Assembly: GCA_028532985.1 (NCBI GenBank)
Contig: JANCIK010000004.1
Coordinates: 1,054,001-1,118,000 of the forward strand
Length of the DNA stretch: 64,000 bases
DNA from: Stropharia rugosoannulata
Lineage: Eukaryota > Basidiomycota > Agaricomycetes > Agaricales > Strophariaceae
Direction: 5' to 3'
The notes under the pieces were generated by a model. The model was not told the DNA's origin. It ran no database searches and saw only the letters and a program-made list of their open reading frames with translations. Below, piece after piece: positions 1-14,118 of this stretch; position 1 is the first letter of the stretch, and every line of letters begins with the position of its first letter. Position numbers and translations under genes: made by a program.

Positions 1-849
1 TATCTCGAAAGAGAGGCTTGTGCTTTTGGAGCCTTGCAATCACGTCATGCTTGATAGAGAAGTCGAGTCCAGAGAGCCTGAACAGCGATATATTTATCCC
101 ACATGTCCTCCGAATATTTGATCAACTCGTTTGTGCTATCCTGCTCCCGCATCGTCTTCGCTCGACGAGCCTTGGTGCGCAGATAGTTATGGTCGCGAAT
201 CAAATCACACATGTACAGCAGCAAGCCTGTGTATTCCTTCAATTCCGGTCTGAGTTGCGTGAGCGGCGCTCAAAGTGGTGCGCACAAAATCCGGTTTACG
301 ATGCGAGACTTCTTTGGAGTCGGCAGATTTGAATACGATTGGCATAGGATCGACACGACTGAGGCAAAGAGGAAGCGTTTGCTCACGAAGGGAATCGTCT
401 GACAGTCTGGCTAGTTCGTTCAAGGCGGCATTATATAGATTGACGTAAGGCTCATAGCGCGATTCTTCATCAGCCTGGTTTTGGACCTTGTCTACGCTGC
501 AAATTTTAATGATCAGATTCTCATGTGAGAGGGGTAGAATACTTACAATAACTTGAGCTTTGCACGGATCTCGTCGTTACTGGCAGTATCCACTACCCTC
601 TTGAGCATCTGGTCCAAAAATTCTTTCAAAAGATCGTCACGCTCTTTCACCCGCGTCTTTTCCTCATCGCATGGTTCAGATTCAGTCTCACTTTCTTGCT
701 CTAAATTAAGTTCGTTCCGCCTCAAGGTCGTCTGGTTAAACCGCCGCCGTTGATAGTCTTCAATTTGCTCCTTTTATTGCTCTCCAAGCATCGAGAAAGA
801 AATAGTCGAAGGAAAAAATCAAATTCAACGACTTGGGCTTTTTCGACAT
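1..849 (-). CDS. Incomplete unrecognised gene, cut by the left edge
   Basis: A minus-strand coding signal runs off the left end. One open stretch (770 down to about 546) encodes a charged, coiled-coil-like segment starting EQIEDYQRRRF. A clean intron (GTAAGT, acceptor TTTGCAG, about 494-545) joins it to a second stretch beginning VDKVQNQADEESRYEPYVN and continuing to KPDFV near 285. Below that the reading frame changes twice, at about 240 and about 80, without convincing splice sites, and the tail (IKHDVIARLQKH) leaves the window. The first ATG could be at 849 (MSKKPK), but I cannot join it in frame to the 770 exon. The RYEPYVN...KPD layout recalls the N-terminal part of fungal FunK1-type kinase proteins, but the kinase domain is not in view. 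It may be a gene with atypical introns or a decaying copy. Confidence 0.4.
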
Positions 850-859
850 TGATCTTGAT

Positions 860-1591
860 GCACGATGTCGGGAGACACGTCGTCGGTGCTGGTCGAAAAT
901 CAGTAGTGGCACACTTTTTGAGTAGGACAGTACTAATACATACCGTGTTCCTGGAGTATTACTAAACGGTTTAGTGTGTAGTAGGCTTGTCCCAGCCGCC
1001 GTCTCGAACTTTCACGTATTACATAACGTCCGTAGGCACGTGACCGACCGGTTCCGCGGGACGGTCGCTGTTTTGGCAGGCGAGAAAATCCCCGCCATCC
1101 TAGGTTTGACTCAATGTGCATTATAAACTCTCAAAAGACTGTTGTATATGTTTGAAATCGGAGATGGCAAGGGTGCGCACACACGTGTTAGTGATGTCAT
1201 TGGTAAGCGTTAGGTTACCTACTACCTAAAGCAGCTACACGGTTGCCTTATTTGGATTGTGTGGCAAGCCGCAGGCTGTCACTGTAGAAGAGAATACTTC
1301 CAACTATGTCATCTCACATATATTCTTTGGATATTCTATTTGCTCAGCATGCTCACAGATAACGGAACCAACTTGAAGGAGGTCAAAAAGACTTCATCTC
1401 ACATCAACACTCTAACCCATCTTTGTCTGTACCGGCCGCCATCTCATCGACATCCTTTACCATCTCCCCCTAGTTGATCATAGCTAACCGAAACCAAGAA
1501 ACCGCATCTTCTATTATTTTACTAAATCGGTCCGGGTCGGTTTCGACAAAACTGGTACGTAGGTTGTATACTAAATTTATCTAACACTAAA
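860..1591. other. Intergenic, no gene seen
   Basis: About 730 bases between the leftmost fragment and the 3' end of the LETM1 gene. The open frames here are short, lack family resemblance and have no plausible splice partners. No tRNA-like cloverleaf was seen. It should hold the promoter of the minus-strand fragment and the 3' UTR of the LETM1 gene. Confidence 0.5.
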
Positions 1592-3752
<2,161 letters not shown>

Positions 3753-3829
3753 GTTGGGGCATAGCGTTCCCTGCCAAAAACGAAAAGTCCCACCTCGCTC
3801 TTGTTTGGCCCTGTTGTCTTGCACCTTCC
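3753..3829. promoter_or_regulatory. Short divergent promoter, LETM1 / AlkB
   Basis: Only 77 bases separate the ATG of the LETM1 gene (3752, minus) from the first ATG of the AlkB gene (3830, plus). Both genes must draw on this stretch, or on sequence inside each other's 5' ends, for transcription. No TATA box is visible. The arrangement suggests a shared bidirectional promoter; this is inference. Confidence 0.5.
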
Positions 3830-5281
3830 ATGATGACCATTGTCGAACCCGACTCGCCTGCGTACAGGAAGGCCCAGCGCCAGTACCTCAAGGCCACCAA
3901 GAACCGTCCCAAGGACATCCACAACGACTGGACGCCCTTCCGCGCCGCAGAGAAGCGCTTCAAGGCCCGCTTTCCGCCCCCCGATCTCGCTGCCGTCCTC
4001 GATCTCGCGTGCGCCGATCCACACAGGGTCGCAGAAATAGCAGAGGGCAGATGGCGCGGATCGCCCACCGCCCTTCCAGCGGTGGAGATAGGCTGCACGG
4101 CGTCGACTAGTGCATACACGATCCCAGATGTTCCAGGTGTGCACAATCACGACCGATTATTGCATGTAATTGAACCCACCTCATAGGCCTCGTTATTCTC
4201 CCCTGCTTCATCTCCAAGCAAAAACAGCGCGACCTCGTCCAATGGTCCCTGTCACGCCACACCCGCCCTCCAAATGACACAAACCTTGACACGCACTACT
4301 TTCTCCCGCCAGACGGGCTGTGGAACGCGTACCTCGAAGCGCGCGCTGACCCTACGCGCGATCTCACTGTCAAGCCCCGCGCAGAGTCTGACTCTGCCGC
4401 GCACATAGTCAAGACCTCGTCGGGCCCGCGACAGCTGATTAATAACGACCCTGCCAGCCCGGAGAGCTTCGAGACCATCGCCACCACCCCCAAGCCCCCG
4501 CAGGACCCGTCGCCCACCGTCCCTCCCTTGCCCATATCTTCTCTCATCTATAAATTGAGGTGGACGAATATTGGGTGGTTCTACCACTGGGGTACCAAGC
4601 AGTACGATTTCTCCAAGGGCCCAGGGACGATAGACGACGAACTGCGGTCTGTGTGCATCCAGGCGGTCAGGGCTGTCAAGTGGGAGGATGTTCATCGCTC
4701 GTATCAGGCTGATTGGGGTCCGAATGGACCAGATTGGGACAGCTGGGAGGAGACTTACGGTACGTTATGCGTTCATCGTATATTGCGTATATCTGATCTA
4801 ACTTTTTTTTTATAGAGCCCGATGCTGGAATCGTAAACTTTTATCAGGAGAAAGACACGCTCATGGCGCACGTAGACCGCTCTGAAGTATGCGCTACCTC
4901 GCCGCTCGTCTCGATTTCGTACGCACTCTCTTCTCTCTTCTTCTTCTTCTTGTAGCTCACCTTTCTGGCAGGCTCGGGAACGCAGCTGTATTCCTCATCG
5001 GCGGACTGACAAGGGACACCGAGCCCATACCTATCGTCTTGCGCTCGGGAGACGTCGTGATTATGTCCGGTCCCGCCTGCCGCCGCGCCTATCACGGCGT
5101 GCCGCGCGTCTTGGAGAGCTCGCTCCCTCCGTACCTCAAAGCTGCTAACCTGCAAGACGAGCAGGCGGCGCGCGACTGGGAGCCGTACGAACAATATTTA
5201 GCGACTACCAGGATAAATATAAACGTCCGACAGGTGTTTCCGAAGGGCTTTGACCCGTGCGTAGATACGAAGAGACCGTGA
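3830..5281 (+). CDS. AlkB-family Fe(II)/2-oxoglutarate dioxygenase, ALKBH1 type
   Basis: AlkB enzymes oxidatively remove methyl groups from nucleic acids. ALKBH1-type members act on tRNA m1A and on some DNA and RNA marks. The catalytic pieces are visible: the HxD iron pair in DTLMAHVDRSE (about 4850-4890), the distal iron His in RRAYHGVPRV (about 5085-5110), and the 2-oxoglutarate-binding Arg region RININVRQV (about 5210-5235). Upstream are the substrate-loop region around LRWTNIGWFYHWGTKQYDF and a conserved N-terminal region starting MMTIVEPDSPAYRKAQ. At least three introns are present: about 4134-4183, 4760-4815, and a third just after the HxD motif (about 4889-4968). Either of two adjacent ATGs (3830, 3833) could start it. 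Substrate preference between tRNA and DNA is unknown. The family call is firm, the ALKBH1 subfamily likely. Confidence 0.88.
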
Positions 5282-5548
5282 CTGTAAAATGCTTTTAGCT
5301 CTCGTTGCGCACACCATTTCAGCAGGATATTTTATTACGATTTATTTCCATTGGGACGGCGGTTGCTGTAAGAGAAATCAGAGTGCTTACATAGCATTTG
5401 GTTAGAGAATTTAAATTATGGGCACAGGACCGTCCGAGTGTATGCGCCCAAGTATTCCATTTGGTTCAAGCCGCACCGCGCGTGCAAGGTAAAATAAAGA
5501 GCCCGAAGGCATCTTACGTAAGTTCCCACATCTCTCCCACTTTCCACC

Positions 5549-8031
5549 ATGTCGAGCCGCGCAGGCGGCCTCTACGGAGGCATCCAATTCTCCTCAGGCA
5601 CTGTATTCCCCTCTGCACAGCCAGATACCTCATTACAAAACAATAACTTGCCCGCGAAGAATGTCACAGCCGCCGTCGAGCAGGTCTCTACAACCACCCT
5701 CCCCGCCACCGCCGCCGCACCAGCGACTGCGAAACCGGCAGGGCTGGCTGTCGCTGCGGAGGGAGGGTCAGGTGTACCTGCAGGACAACCACAAACACAC
5801 ACTCAAGGACAAGGACAGGGACAGGCGCCCGCGCAGGGCAAACCCACAGCTGGTATCTCCCCCTTCCGCTCTCCGTTATGATGCACAGAGCATTGTTGAT
5901 TGATCATGCACTGTTGAATTTTCGCACCCGTCCCCGGTATTCATCAACGCCTCAATGCAATGCGCTTTATACCAACAAATCATGCGCCGCCATCCAACTC
6001 GCAACCTGAACAGCCTGGTCCGCCGCGCTCGCCTTCGCGCCTGTACGTCGACCCGCAGCTAAGCCTAAAGTGACCGCCCCGCGCCTGCCCGCGGGCGCAG
6101 CAGTGCTCTCGTCGACCGCCGTCGTCTTTGCTCCGCCCGCGCTCGTCGACCCGACGAAGCCGCAGGAGAAAGAGCGGGCAGACGACGATGCAGGGGCTGC
6201 GTCCACTGCTGGTGGCACGAGCACCGACGCTGCAGCGGGCACGGGCGGGGTCACGCCGGCAACGCAGGGCTGGGGCCGCAAAGTGAAGCCGCCCTCGATG
6301 ATCCTCGACGAGGACGTCAACGGGTTCAAGCACACGCAGAAGAAGAAGCAGGGCAAGGGCAAAAACAGGAAGGTGCGTCGTCAGCTTTGCCTGTTTTACG
6401 TGTGTCGGTGGTGTGCGCTGATGCTATCTCTGATTTGGACTTGATTAGAATAAGAACGCTCTGGCGATGCCGACGTGGGACCCGATGGAGCTGTACGACC
6501 CACTCCGTCCGAACGACTACAATGAATACAAGATATGGCGCACGAAGGAGCGCATCGAACGGCGTGAGCGCATGGTGGAGCAGCGCAGGATGGAGGAAAG
6601 GAAGAGGGCGAGAAGGAGTGCAAGCTACTCTGACTCGGAAGCGACGGGCTCGGATGACGAAGATAGGCCAAGGAAGACGGGTACGTATATAGTGGCATTC
6701 TTCCAATATTTCTATTGTTAACCTGATCCTGGTCAGGCCGCTACGAGACCGTCGACAGATGGTCACGCCGCACAGACGATGCGGAGCAGAACCAGACTGT
6801 CGACGTCCCGATGGTCGACGCGCCGCCCGTTGCTATCGACAAGAATCTGACGGGAGACGAGGCCTTCCAGCGCCGCCTCGCAATGTCCCAGCGCCCTCGC
6901 TCACCTCCGCCCGCCGCCTCGCCCGCCCCTCCGGTCGCAGTTCCGCTCGAAGACGAGCAGCCCCGGGCCGCCCCGCCCCCGCCCACAGAGACTGGCGACG
7001 AGGCGTACCTGCGTCGTCTCGCTATGTCCACGATGCATCGACCTCCCGTGCCGGCACAGACACAGGTATCACCGCCTCCGCCAACAACCACATACATCTC
7101 GCCCCCGGCCGCCGAGTACGAACAAGCGCGGTCTGCGTCCCCGCCTACACTCGCGTACAACCCTTTCGCGCCACCTTCTGTCCCGCCGCCGCCACCCGGC
7201 CCGCCCGCTGCAATTCCCAGCGCGTTCGAGGAGCGCGTCAAGGCCGCTGCAGCCATCGCGGCCAAGCTAAGCGCCCTGGCCGCCAGCGCAGGCGGCGCCT
7301 CTGCCTCTGCATCGCCTACACCTGGGCAAGCCCCGCCTGCGGGTGCTGCTGCTGCAGCAGACGACGACAAAGACGCGCGCCCGGACCCACACGGGTTCGC
7401 CGCACGCCTGATGGCGAAGTGGGGGCACAAGGAGGGTCAGGGGCTCGGCGCTTCGGGCGACGGCATCGTCAACGCATTGCACGTGCAGCAGGTCGGCGCC
7501 GGCTCGGGGATGAAGGGCGGCAAGGGCGCGAAGAACGCGAAAGCCGCCGGCGGGCCAAGTGCAGGGGCCGCAGGCAAGGGCATTGGTGTTGGGTCGAAGA
7601 TGGGCAAGATCATCAACGACAACGAGGATGCTAAGACGCGCGAGGATCGTGAGCGGTTCGGCGAGCCGAGCCGTGTTGTCGTGCTCACTAACATGGTCGG
7701 CCCAGAGGATGTTGAAGACGAGGACCTGCGGGAGGAGATTGGTAAGTCTTTTTCTGTCGTCTATATGGAGGTTATTGATCACTTGGTTCAAATTGTAGGC
7801 GAGGAGTGCAACAAGAACGGAACAGTCGAACGTGTGATTGTCCATCTGCTGCAGCCCATCCCGCCCAACCCAGAGGAGGCAGTACGCATCTTTGTGCTCT
7901 TCTCTGGCCCCGTCGGTGCATGGAAAACAGTCCGCGAGCTAGACGGGCGCTACTTCGGCGGACGCACTGTTCGCGCAAGATATTTCCCAGAAAAAGCCTT
8001 TACAAGATCGGATCTCAATCGCGCGTTGTAA
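5549..8031 (+). CDS. SPF45/RBM17-like splicing factor (G-patch + RRM/UHM)
   Basis: SPF45 is a nuclear alternative-splicing factor. Its G-patch contacts spliceosomal helicases, and its U2AF-homology RRM binds ULM peptides of SF3b155, U2AF65 and SF1. The protein starts [11 protein letters not shown] and has a Thr/Ala/Gln-rich leader. An intron of about 165 nt (5853-6018) leads to the family's conserved [14 protein letters not shown] segment. The [20 protein letters not shown] block matches the charged region of human SPF45. A long Pro/Ala-rich linker follows, with a duplicated [13 protein letters not shown] / [13 protein letters not shown] unit (about 6850 and 6990). The G-patch is at about 7397-7480 ([14 protein letters not shown]). 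The C-terminal UHM (about 7660-8020) has the diagnostic Arg-x-Phe in DGRYFGGR. An intron splits it at EEI/GEEC (about 7742-7798). It stops with TAA at 8031 and is convergent with SDH1. Confidence 0.92.
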
Positions 8032-8256
8032 ATACCTACACATATACAGTTTCTAGTTACAAGCTGTCGTTTTCTTGCTTTTTACATACATAACTTTATT
8101 GTATATGCAATTTTTATCGAAATTTTTCGATTATCTATCGATTATAGTTGTTCCTACTTGCCATGTCCAAGTATGAATATTCCAGGGCAGCAATTAGGTT
8201 TTATTAAGCTTCCATCCAGCCGAGCGAACCAATGCGCGTGTTTGTCTCCGCTGTGT

Positions 8257-10702
8257 TTAGTAAACGCGCTTGAAAGGAGGGACTGGCTTGCACTCAGCCT
8301 CGTCCAGGGTGTTGGCGATGACGCTGCGGTACTTAAGCTCAACATCAGGCTTAGTCGGGTCGTGCTGGAACGAAAGAGTGTGCTTCATCCATTTCTCGTC
8401 ATCACGCTATGCAAAAATGTCAGTGCTGCCCTTTCAAAGTTAATAGCTCATGGACTGACATCAGGGAAATCTTCACGGGCATGGGCACCACGCGACTCCT
8501 TGCGGGCGGCGGCCGACTCGATAGTCTGGATGGCGCATTGGAGGATATTGCGCAGCTCAAGAGTCTCGATGAGGTCACTAATTTGATAATTATTGAGAAC
8601 ACTTCTTTAAAATGAAAATGACCAATACGTACGAGTTCCAGATCATGCTCCTGTCCTTGATACCAACGTTATCGTAACTCTTGTAGATAGCGCGCATCTT
8701 CTGGACACCCTCATCGAGGGAGGACTGGGTCCTGAATACAGCAGCATCGGACTGCATAGCCTTCTGCATGTTGAGGCGGATTTGAGCGGTGGGCTCAGGA
8801 CCATCAGCTTTCCTGTATATGATTCAGTCTCGGCGCACAATCTAGACTGAATAAAAACCAACCTGATCTTGTCCAAGAACTCGATGCTCTCGATACCAGC
8901 CTCTTCGGGGATGGCCTTGTGAGGCTTGCCGGGGGTAGTAGTATCGCGGATATGATGGGCAACAGCACGACCGAAGACGACGATATCCAGAAGAGAGTTG
9001 GCGCCGAGACGGTTAGCACCGTGGACAGATACGCAGGCAGCTTCGCCAGCAGCATATAGACCAGGAACAACGACATCTTTGCCATCCTTGTCGATGGTGA
9101 TCACCTCACCGGTGTACTTCGTAGGAATACCGCCCACTAAGTAATTGGAATTAGAATATGTTAATAAATGAATGAGAATAGACTAACTGTTGTAGTGGAC
9201 GGTGGGCAATACTGGAATAGGCTCCTTGGTGACATCGACACCGGAGAAGATAGCCGCAGTCTCAGAAATACCGGGGAGACGCTCATGGAGAACTTCGGCG
9301 GGAAGATGGCTGAGCTGGAGGTAAATGTGGTCCTTGTCGGGACCAACACCGCGACCCTCACGGATCTCAATGGTCATGGAACGCGAAACAACGTCACGAG
9401 AAGCCAAATCCTTAGCAGTGGGGGCGTAACGTTCCATGAAACGCTCTCCCTCAGAGTTCAGGAGGTAGCCTCCCTCTCCGCGAGAACCTGACAGGTGTGG
9501 GAATGAGCAGTCTAACAGACATATTTAAAAGGTTAAAAACAAACCTTCAGTGATGAGGCATCCAGCGCCGTAGATGCCCGTAGGGTGGAACTGGACGAAC
9601 TCCAGATCCTGAAGGGGAAGTCCAGCACGAACAACCATGGCATTTCCATCACCAGAGCAAGTGTGCGCACTCGTACAACTGAAGTAGGCTCTTCCGTAGC
9701 CTCCAGTGGCCAAGACCGTCTTGTGGGAACGGAAGCGGTGAAGGGTACCGTCTTCCATGTTGAGGGCAATGACACCAACACACTCGCCGTCTTGCATAAT
9801 CAAGTCAAGGGCAAAGTATTCAATGAAGAAGTTGGTGTTGTGGCGCAATGACTGGCCGTAGAGAGTGTGCAGAATAGCATGTCCAGTGCGGTCGGCGGCG
9901 GCAGCACAACGGTAGGCCTGACCACCTTTGCCGTACTTAAGCGACTGTCCTCCGAAAGCACGCTGGTAGATCTTTCCCTCTTTCGTTCGTGAGAAGGGGA
10001 CACCATAGTGCTCCAGCTACGAAACACATTAACTAGGCTCGGGCATTGATGTACTACACGCAGACTGACCTCGATAACAGTATTGGGTGCCTCACGACAC
10101 ATGTAATGGATGGCATCCTGGTCACCGAGCCAGTCGGATCCTTTAACCTAAGCCTTCATCATCAGAATTGGCCCGACAATATGTTCATGGGACTTACGGT
10201 ATCATACATATGCCATCTCCAATCGTCCTCAGTCATGTTCTGGAGGCAAATTTAGGACTTTGCTTGCAGTCAGAAAGGGAAGAACATACACCAAGAGCAG
10301 CATTGATGCCTCCTTGGGCGGCGACTGTATGACTTCTAGTAGGGAACAGTTTGGTTATGCAGGCGGTCTTGAATCCAGCCTCAGCGAGACCGAACGCTGC
10401 ACGGAGACCAGCACCACCGGCACCACTAAGAGTAAGTGAGCAACTGTGTCTGCAGAAGTGAGATGGCTATACGTACACAACGACGGCGTCGTATTCATGT
10501 TCAATGAGAGGGTAGTCTCCCGAGGCCCAGGACTGGAAGCCGAATTAGTATTGGACGGCAATTGCGGGGCTGGGACGAGTGCGCTGACCTTGACCTCCTC
10601 CGCCTTTACAGGGTTAGTGGCGACGACGCGCGCGACGGAGGCAGAAGAGTGGAAAGCGCGCGCTGAGCGCAGAGCAGCCCTCGGGATTGTCTTTGACAAC
10701 AT
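8257..10702 (-). CDS. SDH1: Succinate dehydrogenase flavoprotein subunit, mitochondrial
   Basis: SDH1 carries covalent FAD, oxidises succinate to fumarate in the TCA cycle and passes electrons to the iron-sulfur subunit of complex II. The ATG at 10702 gives a typical mitochondrial presequence ([20 protein letters not shown]). An in-frame ATG at 10777 exists but gives a less convincing leader. Visible motifs: the FAD-binding glycines and [20 protein letters not shown], with the His that carries FAD (about 10280-10345); [20 protein letters not shown] (about 9660-9720); [20 protein letters not shown] (about 9545-9605); [11 protein letters not shown] (about 9110-9137); and [13 protein letters not shown] (about 8985-9030). 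The C-terminus is [11 protein letters not shown]...PPFKRVY. At least nine exons. No defect seen in the conserved parts. Confidence 0.96.
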
Positions 10703-10901
10703 TGGAGTGGAGAGCAAGGAGAGAGCCGTGAGCTCCGATCGCCAACGAAATCGCGAGCAACCATTCCGGCCAATCACGCCCTCGTGATTTACATCCCCGG
10801 CTTCAAAGCCTCCCGCCTCCGAACTCTCTGTCTTAATTCTCCTCGTTATTTGTTAATTTACATTTTATTAATTCTGCTACATAAGTAATCCATATCCTAT
10901 C

Positions 10902-13596
10902 CTAGCGCAGCGCTCCTAGTGGATCCTGGTAGCTGCTCTCCTTGCGCGGCGGCGTTAGATCGCGCGATGGCTTGCTTTCCCGCCTCAAACTTGTCGACGT
11001 AGGCGGCGGAGGCCGCGGCATTAACGCCGATGGCAAGGCAGGTGCCGGAGCGCCAAAGCTGGACCGGGTATAGTTCCAAGGCGCTCTGTTATCTACCCTC
11101 TGCGGTACCGTATGCGCTGCTGGGGCTGGGGACATTTCGCCAGGCGGCGAACGCGGCCTTGCTGCCCGACGGATACTGGACAAGTGCGAGTCGGTGACGG
11201 GAAGACGCTGAGGCGGAGCGACTACAGCAGATGTGCTCGCTGCCTGTAAGGCTTCGTTATCTTTCTGTGCCTTCAGTTTTCTGCGATGTTTCTCTTCTTC
11301 GCCAATCAGTCTATCAGGGTCAGGCGATGTTTCGTTTGTCATAAGGACATCCCGCACATATGACAGCGATTCCAGTGCTTCTCGTTTCTTCGTTTTAAGT
11401 CTTTCAGTGTCCTCATCGGCGCTCTCGTCTTGTAGTAAAGTATCCACGATCCAAGCCAACGACTCCCCTAGAGCTTTATCGCGCAGCCGCATCTGTGCCA
11501 CCTCTTTCTCTACTTCAAACCGCGTTTTCGGCTCCCATGGCGGTCTTTCTTCAGTAGGCCGCTCATCTAATAGAGGATACGATGCAAGTTGTTGTGTTGG
11601 ACTCTTAACGCCTAGACTGGCAGCCAGTTCCGGGATATTTCGCTAAATGCATTGTCAATCTTCATCTCCGTCGTTATAACGTCGCAACTCACGCGTATTT
11701 CCGTCACAGCATGCATCAGAGTCTTATTAATTCCTAGGCTTTCTCCTCGTTCTACTAAACCTCGCGTAAACATTTCGGAAAGACCAGCAGCAGTATTGGA
11801 TGGCTGTCGTGTATGAGCGCGGTTGGTACCTCCTTCTGCATGGCTTGTTGTTTGAACGGGGCGACCAGCGCGACTCCGTCCGCCAGACGGGATGGGCGGT
11901 GTAGCAGGAACTTCAACTGGAATTCCTAAAAGATTGCGATTTTCTAGCACTATGGAAGATCCCGTGGCCGGGTTTGGTGACATTTGCAAGGCAAGAGCCT
12001 GCCTCAGCAGCAAAATGCAGTGATGTGGAGCTCCTTCGATGTTAGTTGAAGTACTAGGAGTTGGGTAGCGGAGTAATGTGGTTAGTTGACCACTGTAATC
12101 GGCGGGAATCACTTATAGTTGCCTCAGTATGACAACGAATAGAAAATGCTGTACGACATACATTCATTACGAATTCTGATAAGCATTGCGACACAGATCC
12201 ATTGTGCAAGGTCGAGAGTAGAATCGCAGGCAAACAAGCAGTCCCATAATTTCAGCGCGTCAGGCATGGTGAATTCCCTGGTGAACAGCAAACGAAGCCA
12301 CCGTCTGGTAAAAACCAAAATAGAATCAGAAGTGTTCAATAGCTCAGGGAACATACTCACATTCCATATATCTGGGGCTCTATACCAGCTTTTTGCATAT
12401 GTTGCCATAAAACAGGATCGCATGCCTGTAATAATGTGGATTGGATATAATTACAGGCTTGGACAATTGGCGCGACGTATGGACGGATATTAGCTTGGCC
12501 ATTTTCGATGATGGCATGTCCTGGAAAGGGAGAAACGGTACCCAAAGAAGGATCGATCAATGGGTCTGGTTCCCTCCACTCGTACCATTTCGATACACCG
12601 TTCATGACCAGTTTAAAGAGCCCCCAGGCATCCGCAGCGATGTGTTTAATCGAACAGAGTTCTGCTAGGTCCTTGTAGTTCGGATCTTTGATACCGTTTT
12701 CAGAAACGGCGTCATAGTAAACCGCGAAATACAGGGGTGCCAGTAACTCGTGCATGCCTGTCCCATTAACATGATGTCAGTTTACTGAAATACATGTGGA
12801 TAATGCAGCGGTTGTTGACACACCTTGTCTGTACCCAATAGACGTATTTTGAACTGAATATAGGAAAAGAATATTGGTGAGTTCTGTCTGAACTTCGACT
12901 TCTCGGAAGAATGCAATATCTGGGAACCTTCAATGGCTTATCGTAGGACTCCATTCAGAGCATGGAGATATCACGTACGTGCGCTCGACATCCTGTGATA
13001 TGACCTTCCTCAACTCTACACCAGCAAACCATTCGTTCCAAGGGTTCTGAAGGATTTGGCGTAAAATATAAACATAGGGGATGGGCAAGAATGACGCACT
13101 TCCGTATGCAGGCTGAGAGGGTTAATCAGGTCAAGATTTCCATCTTTCTTCGCAACTTTTGCGATGCTGGTTTTCGTTTCGTGCCTAGGGCCGTCCGGCG
13201 CTCGCGACTTCTCCTCCAGCAGCGTCACGTACGCCTCTCTCGTGGTATGCAACGTCCGCAGTAGGTTTGCAGGCCGGGGAGGCAGTGAACTTTGCAGGGG
13301 TTCTTCGTTTTCCAGAAACAGCTTAAGCACAACGGAGGTTAGCCAACACAAAGATTGCTTGGTGGCAAGACCCGACGAAAGACCTTCCAAGCAAGACTCC
13401 TGCCAGCCACGCTCATCATATCCGTTGGCGCGCTATACAACCGCTCGGATATTGTGAGGTCCCTGCACTTGGACAACGTGAATCCGGAGGTGAATAGGCG
13501 GTCATACACATCCCTGAAAGACCTTCGTAATAACTCTCAACATGGATGTTAAAAACCAACTGACTGGAGTAGTTGCGGCTCGGAGCTCCTTGTCAT
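10902..13596 (-). CDS. TBC domain Rab GTPase-activating protein, TBC1D5-like
   Basis: TBC proteins switch off Rab GTPases; TBC1D5 acts on Rab7 with retromer at endosomes. The start was chosen by splicing: ATG at 13596 (MTRSSEPQLLQ), then a GTCAGT...TTTCAG intron, leads in frame into DVYDRLFTSGFTLSK. A further intron after SVAGRSLAWK joins LFLENEEPLQ. Both catalytic fingers are present: the arginine finger in ISQDVERTFPD (about 12930-12985) and the glutamine finger in GYRQGMHELLAPLYF, split by an intron (about 12750-12835). The TBC domain ends near LWDCLFACDSTLDLAQW (about 12190-12260). After it comes a disordered Ser/Pro-rich tail with a charged helix (KHRRKLKAQKDNEALQ, about 11235-11290), ending DPLGALR. 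The LWNxxF/LRxxIxQD order resembles TBC1D5 more than other TBC families; the Rab target is inferred. Confidence 0.85.
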
Positions 13597-14118
13597 CTTT
13601 AAGCCTGGTTGGGACTTTAGAAATGTAGATATGGGAACTAGTTGCTTATGGCTTGCTATCCTGGCTTTCTCTGATGTTGTGAATGATCCAAGAAAGGACG
13701 TTTAAAGAATTCTATTAGCAGAAACAAGATGTAGGAAGAGATGCTTGAACAACGGTAATCATCGAAAGCCCAACCCCAAAACGGCTGGGCTATGATGCGT
13801 TTCAATTACATAACTGATGACACTCTCAACCAACTCTCGACTTCCTTCGACTCCTCGCTGGTTCTTTGCTGTTTCTTCAATGTTACTCGGGTTTTTTTTG
13901 TTACTGCTTTGTTATACAATGGTTTGATTGACTACATTCTACATATCACTATATACCTTACAATGCAATATATTCTACAGGATTGGGTGGTTATTGAAAG
14001 TGCACGAATAAAACAGATGAGCGACCGAGGACGTAATTGCGATACAAGTTCCTTTGTTAGGAAGTGAGATTCAGGGTCTTACCACTGTACCATCAACTGA
14101 AGGCCCACATACATAGAG
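13597..14118. other. Intergenic, AT-rich, no gene seen
   Basis: This spans the promoter of the TBC gene and the 3' side of the RMD5 gene. A 91-codon open frame at 13792-14067 (+) is AT-rich and hydrophobic, has no family resemblance and is best explained by composition. A run of Ts lies near 13890. No RNA gene was recognised. Confidence 0.5.

Noticed and set aside
6741..7430. 229-codon minus-strand open frame, Gly/Ala-rich
   Set aside because: Antisense of the Pro/Ala-rich linker of SPF45, with no conserved features and a good gene on the other strand.
13792..14067. 91-codon hydrophobic frame that could be a small membrane protein
   Set aside because: Very AT-rich intergenic sequence with a homopolymer run, no splice or promoter support and no recognisable family.
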